Positions 1 through 8,727 are shown, counted from the first letter of the stretch. The stretch: 64,000 nt of DNA from DASXKD01 sp963707905 (GCA_963707905.1 CAVPSA010000053.1:1-64000); one strand, 5' to 3'. Notes: generated by a model not told the origin, from the sequence alone. Numbers and translations: made by a program.

Positions 1-6
1 GCAGGC

Positions 7-1029
7 TCAGGCCGCGCGGCGCCAGGCGTCCGCCAACGCCGCGTAGCTGCCCTTGCGGCGTTCCCGGTCCAGGCTCGGGGTGACGACGACGATCTCGTCA
101 GCCTGGGCGCGCTGCTTCATCTCAAGGAGCCGCCCGGCGACGGCTTTCGGCTCGCCGGTCACCATCTTGCCGTCATCGCGGCGGGCAGCGCGGAACTGCT
201 GCGAGCGGGCGAAATCGCGAACCTGCTCCGGCCGCAGCGGCTCACGTATCCCCCGGCGGATGTTCTGAATGGTCAGGGTCCACGCCGCTTCGAAGTCAAG
301 TATTGCCTCGTCATCGTCGCTTGCGAAAGCCAGCACCGACATCGCTGAATACGCCGATCCGCCCTCCGTGCGTGGCGTGAACGAACGGCGGTACTCCGTA
401 AGCGCCTCGAACGCGAGATCGGGGCTCATGTGGTGAGCGAATACGGCACTCATCCCGTTGACCGCGGCGAAGCGCGGACCATAAGGGCTCGACCCCAGCA
501 CGAACAGCTCGGGCTGCTCCTCGACCAGCGGCGCGGCAATCAGCCGCGCGTAAGGGTGACCGGCCGGGAAACCGCCACCGAGAAATGCCAGCAGCTCACC
601 GACCTGACCAGGGAATTCAGCGGCCGGGTCGGTGACCATCCCCCGGCGCAGCACATGCGCGGTGAGCGGGTCGGTGCCTGGCGCCCGGCCCAGGGCGAGG
701 TCGATGCGTCCCGGGTACATGGCCAGCAGCGTCCGGAACGTCTCGGCTACCTTGAACGCGGCGTGGTTGGGCAGCATGATCCCGGCGGCGCCGACCCGGA
801 TCCGCGATGTGCGCGCGCCGACGTGCGCCGTCAGCAGCTCGGGGGAACTGCAGGCAAGGCTGGTCATGTTGTGATGTTCGGAGACCCAGTAACGCCGGTA
901 GCCGGCCGCCTCCACGGCCCGCGCGATGCCCACGGCACCGGCCACGGACGCGGCCGCGCTCTCGCCGTGCTCGATCCCGACGAAATCCAGCACAGCCAGC
1001 GGAAGCGACTCACCGGCAACATCCATCAT
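7..1029 (-). CDS. LLM-class flavin-dependent oxidoreductase (luciferase-like)
   Basis: Probable FMNH2- or F420-dependent monooxygenase/oxidoreductase of the bacterial-luciferase-like TIM-barrel family, about 340 residues, cytosolic. Family signatures are the early strand LAVLDFVGI, the YWVSEHHNM motif near residue 50 and RIDLALGRAPGTD near residue 110, typical of the MsnO8-type subgroup. The open frame continues upstream to 1212, but that extension is Arg/Gly-rich and unlike the family, so I start at the tandem ATG codons at 1024-1029. Substrate cannot be read from sequence. It stands alone: only a transposase remnant lies on the other side. The family call is firm; the reaction is unknown. 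Confidence 0.85.
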   Translation of the reverse strand: MMDVAGESLPLAVLDFVGIEHGESAAASVAGAVGIARAVEAAGYRRYWVSEHHNMTSLACSSPELLTAHVGARTSRIRVGAAGIMLPNHAAFKVAETFRTLLAMYPGRIDLALGRAPGTDPLTAHVLRRGMVTDPAAEFPGQVGELLAFLGGGFPAGHPYARLIAAPLVEEQPELFVLGSSPYGPRFAAVNGMSAVFAHHMSPDLAFEALTEYRRSFTPRTEGGSAYSAMSVLAFASDDDEAILDFEAAWTLTIQNIRRGIREPLRPEQVRDFARSQQFRAARRDDGKMVTGEPKAVAGRLLEMKQRAQADEIVVVTPSLDRERRKGSYAALADAWRRAA

Positions 1030-1239
1030 CACCTCAATGCCCGCACCGCCCAGCCACATTCCCAAGGCGAATCGTGCCCGCTGTAAGCCCCCGTGTCCCC
1101 ACACCGGCTGACAAGTGGCTCGGCGAGCCCGAACATGCTGCCTGCCGTCCAGACCTGAGGCCCGCCGGGACCGCCCCGGGGAGCCAGCCTCATCGAAGCG
1201 CAGGCTGAGCATCCAGGCACGCCCGGGCTCTTATCTCGC

Positions 1240-1359
1240 ATGGCAGAGCAGGTGATCATTGGCATGGATCCGCACAAGCTGCCGGTGACGTTCGAGGCCA
1301 GCGACAGCCGGGAGATCTTGCGGGCAGCGAGCCGGTTCGGCACGCCGCGAGGGCACTGA
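1240..1359 (+). pseudogene. N-terminal remnant of an IS110-family transposase
   Basis: A 39-codon reading frame from ATG to TGA begins MAEQVIIGMDPHK, which matches the start of IS110-family DEDD transposases, where the GxDPHK strand carries the first catalytic Asp. The segment continues with a recognisable RFGT and then stops, so more than 300 residues of a normal transposase are missing. No downstream transposase sequence or terminal repeat was found. I read it as the scar of a deleted insertion sequence. It is too short for certainty, but the N-terminal match is specific. Confidence 0.6.
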
Positions 1360-1649
1360 GAACCCGCCAGCCGCGCAGATCGGCGCTTCTTGTCATGCCG
1401 TGCGGTGGGGAGGCTCAACCGCACCAGACCCCTAACTACGCGACATTGCTGCGCGATCAGCTTCGCCGAATCCTGACCCGGCACCCGCTCACAAGGGAGT
1501 TGGCGCCTGCGAGAACGATGGACCGGAGCAGCGCGGTAAGTGGGCCCGCTGCTGCCGTACTAGGCTCCAACACGGTGCCGATCCTGATCAGCGTCTGGGG
1601 AGAATCGCCCGCCCCCTGCTGTACCACGAGAAATCCCCGGAAGGTGGCC
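1360..1649. other. Intergenic stretch without a recognisable gene
   Basis: The frame of the downstream DinB-like gene stays open through this stretch, but the translation is not conserved-looking and shows no domain. It probably holds only the promoter and leader of that gene. A purine-rich GGAAGGTGG just before 1650 is the likely ribosome binding site. Confidence 0.4.
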
Positions 1650-2168
1650 ATGACAAGTAATTGGAATGAGGACGCCGAGAACCAGGCGCTGCTGGCCTTC
1701 CTCGCCGCCCAGCGTGACGCGGTGCTGTCCATCGTGGCGGGGCTGGACGAGGACTCGTGGCACCGGTCGGTTGTGCCATCGGGCTGGACGCCGGCCGGGC
1801 TGGTCGAACACCTGGGCGGGGCAGAGTGGCACTGGTTCCAGGGGGTCGTGGCCGGCAAGCAGCCCGAGCCAGCACCTGCGGATGAGGACCAGACTCCCTA
1901 TGATCCGACGGCAGCATTCGTCTGTGACCAGCCCTCTGCGGAGATCATCGATTTTTACCGCGACCAGTGCGCAAGCTCGGATGCGGTGCTGGCGGTGACG
2001 CCGCTCTCGGCGCGGCCCCGCGGCAGGCACGGTGTCCCCGGGCAAGACGAACCGCCGGATGTGCGCTGGGTCGTGCTGCACATGATCGAGGAGACCGCGC
2101 GACATGCCGGGCACCTGGACATCGCCCGGGAACTCCGCGACGGCCAGACCGGGCTCGGGCCGCGCTGA
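1650..2168 (+). CDS. DinB / mycothiol-dependent enzyme-like four-helix protein
   Basis: A 172-residue cytosolic protein of the DinB/YfiT-like superfamily, a four-helix bundle often carrying a metal-binding His triad; actinobacterial members are frequently mycothiol-linked transferases. Visible markers are the N-terminal amphipathic helix, SGWTPAGLVEHLGGAEWHWF near residue 45 (first His), and the C-terminal HMIEETARHAGHLDIARE, which supplies the last His residues. The ATG at 1650 follows a GGAAGG ribosome site and fits family length; the longer upstream frame does not. It is monocistronic. The fold is well supported, but the substrate is unknown. Confidence 0.8.
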   Translation: MTSNWNEDAENQALLAFLAAQRDAVLSIVAGLDEDSWHRSVVPSGWTPAGLVEHLGGAEWHWFQGVVAGKQPEPAPADEDQTPYDPTAAFVCDQPSAEIIDFYRDQCASSDAVLAVTPLSARPRGRHGVPGQDEPPDVRWVVLHMIEETARHAGHLDIARELRDGQTGLGPR

Positions 2169-2427
2169 CCGGCCTGATGCCATCCCCTCTGCAAGCCCGG
2201 TAGATCGAGGCCGGTCATCCAGCCTGACCGAGTCAAATCAACCAGGTCGGCTCGGCTGCGCACTAGCTTGATGAGGGATAGGTCACAACCGGATTGCCCA
2301 GCTTGGAGACTGTGCAGTAGCCGCCTGGAGCGCTGTGCGGGAGGGACACCGCGGCGTGCCGCTACGGTCGCGCGACCGCAGTGGACGCTCGCTGATCAAA
2401 GGATAGGAATTCGCGAAGGGATACGAG

Positions 2428-2949
2428 ATGACTGGTGACGCAAGCACGGGCGCCCGGCTCCTGGGCACCCTGGGAACCGCAGATGGCAAGGGTGTCGTGC
2501 GCGTGCAGGACCGCTTTGATGCTGATATCGAAACCGTATGGTCAGCGCTCACCGATCCCTCGCGTCTGGCCAGCTGGTGGGGCGAGGTTGAGGGAGACCT
2601 GCGACTGGGCGGCGAGTATCGCGAGCGGGTTTTTGCCAGCGGATGGGAAGGCACAGGGCGGGTGGAAGCCTGCGAGGCCCCGCGGCGGCTGCTGGTGCTG
2701 CACAGGGAACCGGACCAGTCTGAGGACCAGTCCATCGAGGTCACGCTGACCGCCGACGGCGGCCAGACCACTGTGGTCTGGGAGGAGCGGGGCATGCCCG
2801 TGGCCTACCTCGCCGGTTACGGGGCGGGGATCCAGGTCCATGTTGAAGATCTCGGCGCTTACCTCGCGGGGCGGGAGCGTTGCGACGCCGGTGCGCGGAT
2901 GGGCGAGCTTTTCCCCGCCTACGAGCCCCTGGCCGCCAAGGTCAGCTAG
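2428..2949 (+). CDS. SRPBCC (AHSA1-like) domain protein
   Basis: A 173-residue START/Bet v1-like domain protein of the activator-of-Hsp90-ATPase-1 type, a hydrophobic ligand-binding fold. The domain covers roughly residues 25-140, beginning VRVQDRFDADIETVWSALTD and containing the typical ASWWG turn and the GGEYRERV strand. Members of this group often act as small-molecule binders or polyketide cyclase-like proteins, and no catalytic residue is assignable here. The start is the ATG preceded by GAAGGG. It lies alone between non-coding stretches. The fold call is firm; the function is unknown. Confidence 0.8.
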   Translation: MTGDASTGARLLGTLGTADGKGVVRVQDRFDADIETVWSALTDPSRLASWWGEVEGDLRLGGEYRERVFASGWEGTGRVEACEAPRRLLVLHREPDQSEDQSIEVTLTADGGQTTVVWEERGMPVAYLAGYGAGIQVHVEDLGAYLAGRERCDAGARMGELFPAYEPLAAKVS

Positions 2950-3206
2950 GGAAGCCGGCGGCTGGCCCCGCCCGGGCTGCTGGTCACCCCACCCTGCCCG
3001 AGCACCTCAACCCCGGTCATGTCCGGCTCGCCCCTGACCTGGCCACCCGCCTCAGCGGGTACTGCTACCCACCGGCCGCTGCCGTGGCCGATGAACCAGG
3101 TGGCCGAGCCCATGCCACCGTTGTGGACAGCGATACTGACATCGTCGAGTTTCCAATATCGCCGCAAGCTCGACCTCAGTACTCGCTCGGTCCGCGTAAA
3201 CCGCAC
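2946..3206 (-). pseudogene. Decayed fragment resembling an APH-type phosphotransferase N-terminus
   Basis: On the minus strand a frame reads WKLDDVSIAVHNGGMGSATW followed by FIGHGSGRWVAV. This looks like the nucleotide-loop region at the start of aminoglycoside-phosphotransferase-like kinases (GGMxSxTW ... RWVAK). The essential Lys context after RWVA is altered, and no kinase body (HGD, DxD motifs) follows, so only about 50 residues resemble the family. It overlaps the end of the SRPBCC gene. Assignment rests on a short motif and could be chance. Confidence 0.35.
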
Positions 3207-3540
3207 GGTAAGTACCGAGACCTACGCTCTGCTATACCTATCGGAGCGGACCTGCCCGCGAGCATTCGCGACGGTTGCCAAGTGTCCCAGGTACCAATAC
3301 CAGGAACCAGCCCGAAGCCTTAGGAGTGTCATATTCTCTTGAGTATCAGAACTGGAGTATATGCAGTAAGGGCTAAGCTTATCCCGTCCAGGCGATGACT
3401 TCTCAGAGAGGTTTCAGAGCTGGCACGGCACAGCTCATTTTGGCCGTCGCCATATTGCCTTGATAACTAGCAATCGCCCTGATTTACACGGTGCACTCGT
3501 GATATCATCCAGATTCTGAGAGCTACGGGGGGATTACACC
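3207..3540. other. AT-richer intergenic strip with no gene found
   Basis: Base composition drops visibly here relative to its neighbours, especially from about 3330 to 3520, where runs such as TTGATAACTAG and TGATATCATCC occur. No open frame with family features was found on either strand. It presumably carries the promoter of the small Dabb gene that follows, and may be the edge of an acquired or decayed segment. Confidence 0.4.
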
Positions 3541-3846
3541 ATGTTCCGTCAGATAGTCGCCATCCGATGGGCCGACGATGTCTCACCAGAGGCGAAACAG
3601 GGATACCGCGACGCGCTCGATGCGCTGCGCGCCATACCGGAGTTGCTCGCGCTCACCTGGGGCGACGACGCCCGCCACTTTGAGGGCAACTTCGACTTCG
3701 CGGCCGTAATGGACTTCGCCGACTTCGCCTCCGCCCGCAGCTACGTCGAGCACCCACTCCATCAGACCTACATCCGTGACCACGCGAGCAAGGTCATCAG
3801 CGATCGGGTCATCGTCCAGCACGACTGGACCCCATCACCCTCCTGA
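3541..3846 (+). CDS. Dabb (stress-responsive alpha/beta barrel) family protein
   Basis: A 101-residue dimeric ferredoxin-like barrel protein of the Dabb family. The pattern is standard: start MFRQIVAIRWADDVSPE, a helix with DALRAIPELLALTWGDDA, the strand FDFAAVMDFADFASARSYVEHP, and the ending QTYIRDHASKVISDRVIVQ. Members occur as small stress-induced or catabolic accessory proteins, and some act as cyclases, so enzymatic role cannot be assigned. The start ATG follows GGGGGATTACACC. It is transcribed convergently with the epimerase gene downstream. Confidence 0.8.
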   Translation: MFRQIVAIRWADDVSPEAKQGYRDALDALRAIPELLALTWGDDARHFEGNFDFAAVMDFADFASARSYVEHPLHQTYIRDHASKVISDRVIVQHDWTPSPS

Positions 3847-3942
3847 CACCGGGCCGCCGCCCGGCAGCAGGGCGCTCGCTGGCCGGACATCCGCTCTATG
3901 CCGCTCTGGGCGCGGTGACGATCGGCGAGGTCCGGGGCGCGG

Positions 3943-4926
3943 TCAGCGTCGTGAGTGCCAGGTCGCGAGGAGTTCTCTTTCCTTTTCTTTGCTCAGGCCG
4001 GTGCGCAGCTCTGGCTGCCCGCGTTCCTGGTCCCAGGCCAGGGTGTCGGCCACGGTCTGCGCAAAGGGCCGGAAGCGAAGGCCGGCTGCGGCCGCCTTGG
4101 CCGCATCGTAGGTGTGCGCCCCCGGATACTGGGGTTCCCACATCGGGAACCACTCTTGGGCCTCATCGCCGACAGCCTTCAGAAATCCCTCGGATACCCA
4201 GGTGAAGGCAGTATCGGCTGCCGCCGCGTCCCGGGCCGTTTCGAGCACGTCTCGCATGACGATCGGATCGCCGGGCCCAGCCACCCCGAACACTCCGCCG
4301 TCAGCGGCCTCTATCCGGCCGAGCATGAAGGCCGCAAGGTCGCGGACGTCGATGACCTGCAACGGTGCATCCGGCGGGCCCGGAGCCGCCATTTCTCCGC
4401 CGCCTGCCGCACGCCGCAGGTAGAAGGTGAACCGGTCGGTGGGATCGTGCGGCCCGACAATGTAGCCGGGACGGATGATCAGGCACCGGTTGCCGAACGC
4501 TCCCTTGGCCTCACGCTCACAGGCCACCTTGAGCGGGCCGTAAGTCTCCACCGTGACCGTCTCGGTCTGCGGGAAGGGAGGCTGATGGGTGGGAGCCTGC
4601 TCGGTGGACCCGGCGGGCATGTCGTCCGGGTGCACCGAGAGAGTGGACACCAGGGTGTAGTGCCCGGCGAAATCCTGCAGGACAGCGCAGACCTCGCGCA
4701 CCACCCTGGGGACATAGGCGCAGGTGTCGAGCACCGCATCCCAGCTGCGACCCCGCAGCAAGCCAAGCTGGCCGTCCCGATCCCCGTGCAGGTGTTCAAC
4801 GCTGGGGAAGTCTTCCGGTTCGGAGGCGGAGCGGTGGAAAACAGTGACGTCGTGACCATGGCGCACCGCCTCCTCCACGAAGGCGCGCCCCACAAACCGG
4901 GTGCCGCCAATCACAAGAACCTTCAC
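3943..4926 (-). CDS. NAD-dependent epimerase/dehydratase (atypical SDR)
   Basis: A 327-residue extended/atypical short-chain dehydrogenase with an N-terminal Rossmann fold: KVLVIGGTRFVGRAFVEEA at residues 2-20 is the nucleotide-binding GGTxFVG motif. STLSVHPDDMPAG, ETYGPLKVACEREA (YxxxK catalytic pair) and RPGYIVGPHDPTDR follow in the usual order. I use the GTG at 4924-4926 because it places the Rossmann strand at the N-terminus; the frame runs further upstream without similarity. It likely acts on a nucleotide sugar or related cytosolic substrate, which is not predictable. It stands alone on its strand. Confidence 0.85.
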   Translation of the reverse strand: MKVLVIGGTRFVGRAFVEEAVRHGHDVTVFHRSASEPEDFPSVEHLHGDRDGQLGLLRGRSWDAVLDTCAYVPRVVREVCAVLQDFAGHYTLVSTLSVHPDDMPAGSTEQAPTHQPPFPQTETVTVETYGPLKVACEREAKGAFGNRCLIIRPGYIVGPHDPTDRFTFYLRRAAGGGEMAAPGPPDAPLQVIDVRDLAAFMLGRIEAADGGVFGVAGPGDPIVMRDVLETARDAAAADTAFTWVSEGFLKAVGDEAQEWFPMWEPQYPGAHTYDAAKAAAAGLRFRPFAQTVADTLAWDQERGQPELRTGLSKEKERELLATWHSRR

Positions 4927-5282
4927 CCAAAACCCCCGACCACCACGACCCGGACTCCCGGATGCAGGGCTTGCATGCACCTTGCATGACCTCGTTTCCC
5001 GAAGATAGCGCAACCACCCGGAATGTCCGTAAGAGGGAATCCCCTCCCCTCGCCAGCATGAGCCTGGTATCCCCAGGAATCCGGAGCGATTGTTCAGCGG
5101 CAGCCATGCCGTCACGGACGCTGGTGTGTGCGCCGATCAGCGGGTGGCTCTGATCGCAGAGCGTGGGCGGCGAGGATGACTCGAATCAAACTGGGCTGCC
5201 GCTCACGGCGCGCTAGCGGGTGATCTGCCAGATCATGTCGGTGCCGGTTTCGCCGGGCGCGGGGGCCCCAGATCCCCCGCAC

Positions 5283-5336
5283 CTGAAGACCACCCCGGGC
5301 CTGAAGACCACCCCGCACCTGAAGACCACGCCGGGC
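5283..5336. repeat. Three tandem 18-bp repeats
   Basis: CTGAAGACCACCCCGGGC occurs three times head to tail with one or two changes per copy (…GGGC, …GCAC, ACGCCGGGC). The period is a multiple of three, so frames stay open through it, but no convincing protein includes it. It lies about 70 bp before a palindrome upstream of the ABC exporter. Confidence 0.85.
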
Positions 5337-5407
5337 CGGGCAGGCCAGCCGGAACCGGTCCCAAGCCACGGGGCATACCCCGTTGACGCGGCTACTATCA
5401 AGTGTCT

Positions 5408-5432
5408 AGCATAGTGATATCACTTTAATGCT
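5408..5432. promoter_or_regulatory. Palindromic operator-like site before the ABC exporter
   Basis: AGCAT-A-GTGATATCAC-TTTA-ATGCT is a near-symmetrical 25-bp dyad whose centre GTGATATCAC is perfect. It ends 25 bp before the ATG of the exporter gene, a position where a repressor would block transcription. No regulator gene adjoins it, so the protein that binds is unknown. Confidence 0.5.
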
Positions 5433-5457
5433 CAGACGGTAGAAAGCGGGTAGCACC

Positions 5458-7077
5458 ATGAGTCTTAACGGCGGGTGGGTCAGCTACGGCGGAGACGCCA
5501 AGATCGAACTCGCAGTCGGCCTGCTGGCCGTGGCGGGCTGCGCGGCCTACGCAGGAATACGGCTGCGGCGCCCCGTCCGGGCCGTCCGGCCACCTACCTC
5601 GGTCGTGGTCCTCATGTTCTCGCTCTGGGTCGTGGCGCTCATTGCGTTCGCGATCGGGCTAGGGATCTACGTCCGCCAATTCCTGCAGGACTATCCCCAC
5701 ATCAAGTCTGGGGTCACTGACCCCATCGCCCCGGTGACGTTGCTGGCCGCGGCGGTGCTTTTCGGCATCATCATGACGCGCACCGGGTGGCGCTACCAGA
5801 CCAGGCTGGGCAGCGCGGTCGTGGGCGCGATGGCCGCGCCGATGATCTTCGAGTTGCCCTTCGACTTCATCGTGATGGCCAGGACCTACCCTGCGCTGCC
5901 CCCGGACCCGGCCCTCTACCGGGCGGTATTCTTCACCCCCCTGTTCCTGATCGAGCTCACCACGCTGTGGCTGCTCACGCTGTCGCCGATGGTACGGGTG
6001 CGGAAGTCCACGTTCTTCTGCTTCGCGCTGATGATCGGCGTATTCGGGATCTGGGCCCTGTCGGGCTTCGGCTACCCGCAGTCCGCGCTGCCCATCACGC
6101 TGAACATGGTGTCGAAGGTCCTGGCCTTCATCACCGCCCTGACCCTGTTCCTGCCCGACCGGCTCCGGGACTGGCGGAAGGATGGGCCAGCCCCCGCTCC
6201 CGGCCGCGAGCAGGCACCGCAGCCGGTCATGGCGCCCCCCGCTCCCGGCCGCGAGCAGATCCCGCAACCAGTCATGGCGGCGCCCCCGGTCCTGACCGTC
6301 CGGGCCGCGGCCGTGCCCAATGGGGCCGTGCCCAATGGGCAGGCCAAGAAAGCCGGCACACTCACCAGGGCCCCGGAACCAGCCAGGGAGTCGATCATGG
6401 GCGGGCCAGCGATCCAGGTTCTCGGGCTGCGCAAGAGCTTCGGCGAGAAGGCGGCGGTCGCCGGGATCGACCTGGAGATCGCGGCCGGCTCCTTCGCCGG
6501 GCTGGTCGGACCGAACGGGGCCGGGAAGACCACTTCGCTGTCGATGATGACCGGCCTGCTGCGGCCCGACGCCGGGCAGATCCTGATCAACGGGCTGGAC
6601 GTGTGGGCCGACCCGCCCGCCGCCAAGGCGATCATCGGCGTGGTGCCGGCCGAAGCCCGGCTGTTCGACCGGCTCAGCGGCGAGGAACAACTGGAATACG
6701 CCGGGCGGCTGCGGGGCCTGCCGGCCGGCGAGGCGCGAGCCCGGGCCGCGCAGCTCCTGGACGTGCTGGACCTGACCGGCGACGCCAGGCGTCTGGTCGC
6801 AGACTACTCAACCGGCATGCGCAAGAAGGCCGCCCTCGGCTGCGCGCTGATCCACAACCCGTCGGTGCTGTTCCTCGACGAGCCGCTGGAGGGCGTGGAC
6901 CCGGTATCAGCCGACGCGATCCGCCGGATGCTGACCAACTATGTGGGCTCGGGCTCGACCGTGCTGTTCTCCAGCCATGTCATGGAACTGGTCGAGCAGG
7001 TCTGCGACCACGTCTCGATCATCGACAAGGGCCGGATCGTGGCCACCGGCACCACAGACGCAGGTGCGGGGCGGTAA
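5458..7077 (+). CDS. ABC exporter ATPase with a membrane-spanning N-terminal domain (C-terminus frameshifted)
   Basis: Residues 1-235 hold about six hydrophobic segments. A Pro/Ala linker with a 17-residue duplication (APGREQ…PQPVMA) follows, then from about 325 a canonical ABC ATPase: GPNGAGKTT (Walker A), YSTGMRKKAAL (signature), LFLDEPLEG (Walker B) and SSHVMELVEQ (switch His). The frame stops after TTDAGAGR; one base later the expected family ending VRGGKTLQRAFIDLVG runs to 7162, so a one-base frameshift near 7060 is likely. The corrected protein would be about 567 residues. It pairs with the permease that starts at 7138. Such fused membrane domains are uncommon, and the substrate is unknown. 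Confidence 0.8.
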   Translation: MSLNGGWVSYGGDAKIELAVGLLAVAGCAAYAGIRLRRPVRAVRPPTSVVVLMFSLWVVALIAFAIGLGIYVRQFLQDYPHIKSGVTDPIAPVTLLAAAVLFGIIMTRTGWRYQTRLGSAVVGAMAAPMIFELPFDFIVMARTYPALPPDPALYRAVFFTPLFLIELTTLWLLTLSPMVRVRKSTFFCFALMIGVFGIWALSGFGYPQSALPITLNMVSKVLAFITALTLFLPDRLRDWRKDGPAPAPGREQAPQPVMAPPAPGREQIPQPVMAAPPVLTVRAAAVPNGAVPNGQAKKAGTLTRAPEPARESIMGGPAIQVLGLRKSFGEKAAVAGIDLEIAAGSFAGLVGPNGAGKTTSLSMMTGLLRPDAGQILINGLDVWADPPAAKAIIGVVPAEARLFDRLSGEEQLEYAGRLRGLPAGEARARAAQLLDVLDLTGDARRLVADYSTGMRKKAALGCALIHNPSVLFLDEPLEGVDPVSADAIRRMLTNYVGSGSTVLFSSHVMELVEQVCDHVSIIDKGRIVATGTTDAGAGR

Positions 7078-7137
7078 GACCCTGCAACGGGCGTTCATCG
7101 ACCTGGTCGGTTCGAAGGCCAGCGAGGAGGGATTGTC

Positions 7138-8727
7138 ATGGCTCGGCTCCTCGTCCAGCTGAAGCTGCGCCTGCTGGCCAACGCGCTGCGGTCGTCCAAC
7201 CGCGCCAAGGCCTCCTTCATGACCAGCACAGCGTTCGCCGTGCTGACCGCGCTCGGCATGTTCGCGCTGCTGGCCTCGCTGCACGGCCAGAGCACCGCAG
7301 TGGATCTGACCTCGGTGATATTCACCGTGTTCGCCTTCGGCTGGCTGATCATGCCGCTGCTGGCCTTCGGCCTGGACAGCACCCTGGATCCGGCCACGAT
7401 GGCCCTGTACCCGCTGCGGACCCGCCCGCTCGCCACCGGGCTGCTGGCCGCCTCGGCCACCGGTGCCTGGCCGGCCGCCAACGTGATCGGCCTGCTCGGG
7501 GTGCTGATCGGGCTCGCCAGCGGCGTGCTCGGCGTGCTCGTCGCCCTGGTCGCGGTGCCGCTGCAGGTGCTGTTCTGCATCGTGCTGGCCCGCTTCGTGA
7601 CCACCAGCATGGCCGGGCTGCTGCGCTCCCGCCGCGGCAAGGACCTGGCCGCCTTCCTGTTCATCCCGATCATCGCCGGCTATGAGTTCTTCACCCAGGT
7701 AGTGCCAAGGCTGGCCGCCAACGGGAAGCTGACCACCACGAGCTTCAACGGCGCCGACGCATGGCTGCGCTGGCTGCCGCCGGGCCTGGCCGCGCACGCG
7801 ATCCAGGACGCCTCGGACGGGCGCGCCGGCACCGCCCTGCTCCGCCTGGCGCTGCTGGCCGTCATCATCGTCGTGCTCGGCTGGCTGTGGATCCGGTCGC
7901 TGAACCGCGCCCTGGTCTCCCCCGACTCCTCCACCCAGTCAACGCAGGTGCGCGCCGCGGCGCTGCCGCTGGGGCGGTACGGCCTGCGCGGCGCGGTGGC
8001 CGCCCGATTCTGGATCTACCAGCGCCGTGAGCCACTCTCGCTCGTCTACTGGGGCATGACCGCGGTCATCACGGTCGCCGCATCCATCGGTGGCATCATC
8101 GGCCCCAAGCACTACCCCGGCGTGACCTTCCTGAGCGCGGTCCTCGGCGCGGCGTTCATCGGCCTCTTCCACGCGAACATGGTCGGGTCAACCGGGCCGG
8201 CCTTCGTCATGGAGGCCACCGCGCTGACCGACCGCAACGCGCTGCGCGCCTACCTGTCCGGCCAGGACATCGTGCTCGCCGTGATCGGGATACCGCTGCT
8301 CATCGCGCTGACCTTCGGCCTGGGGGCCGCCGCCGGGTTCCCGACCTTCGGGTTCGAGACCATGCCGGTCGCCCTGGCCGCCCTCGGCGCCGCGCTGGCC
8401 CTGAGCAACATCATCACGGTCAACGGCGCCTACCCGATGGTCAAGCGGGTTGGCACCCCCATCTACACCTCCGCACCGGGCTACGGGTCCAGCCGGGTGG
8501 CAGCCACCATCGGCACCCTGTTCGGCATCCCCGTGCTGGTCGCCCCGGTGATCGTCGCCGCGGTGCTCACCGCAGGCGCCCCGCTGGCGATCCGGGCCCC
8601 GGTGCTCACGGTCTGCGCCGCCGCCTACGGCATGGCGCTGGCCTGGGCCGGGGTTCGGATCGCGGCCACCACCGGCGCGGCCAAGATGCCAGAGCTCTGC
8701 CAGGTCGCCCTGGCCAGCAAGCTGTAA
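7138..8727 (+). CDS. ABC-2-type transporter permease
   Basis: A 529-residue polytopic membrane protein with about twelve hydrophobic segments in two similar halves, separated by a hydrophilic stretch near residues 255-295. The N-terminus MARLLVQLKLRLLANALRSS is an amphipathic elbow typical of ABC-2 permeases of Gram-positive exporters. It overlaps the frame-corrected end of the ATPase gene by 25 bp, so the two are translationally linked and should form one exporter. The start ATG sits behind AGGAGGG. Nothing in the sequence names the substrate; lipid, drug or peptide export are all possible. Confidence 0.85.
   Translation: MARLLVQLKLRLLANALRSSNRAKASFMTSTAFAVLTALGMFALLASLHGQSTAVDLTSVIFTVFAFGWLIMPLLAFGLDSTLDPATMALYPLRTRPLATGLLAASATGAWPAANVIGLLGVLIGLASGVLGVLVALVAVPLQVLFCIVLARFVTTSMAGLLRSRRGKDLAAFLFIPIIAGYEFFTQVVPRLAANGKLTTTSFNGADAWLRWLPPGLAAHAIQDASDGRAGTALLRLALLAVIIVVLGWLWIRSLNRALVSPDSSTQSTQVRAAALPLGRYGLRGAVAARFWIYQRREPLSLVYWGMTAVITVAASIGGIIGPKHYPGVTFLSAVLGAAFIGLFHANMVGSTGPAFVMEATALTDRNALRAYLSGQDIVLAVIGIPLLIALTFGLGAAAGFPTFGFETMPVALAALGAALALSNIITVNGAYPMVKRVGTPIYTSAPGYGSSRVAATIGTLFGIPVLVAPVIVAAVLTAGAPLAIRAPVLTVCAAAYGMALAWAGVRIAATTGAAKMPELCQVALASKL

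Larger units (their letters stand above)
4927..5457. other. Non-coding region between divergent genes
   Basis: This 0.5-kb interval separates the epimerase gene and the ABC exporter genes, which are transcribed in opposite directions. It holds a three-copy 18-bp repeat and a long palindrome listed separately. Short open frames crossing the repeats on both strands translate to repetitive peptides without homology, so I do not call a gene. Confidence 0.5.

Noticed and set aside
5220..5414. Small repeat-containing frames on either strand before the exporter
   Set aside because: Open only because the 18-bp repeat keeps frame; no ribosome site, no similarity, and the operator-like dyad overlaps the end.
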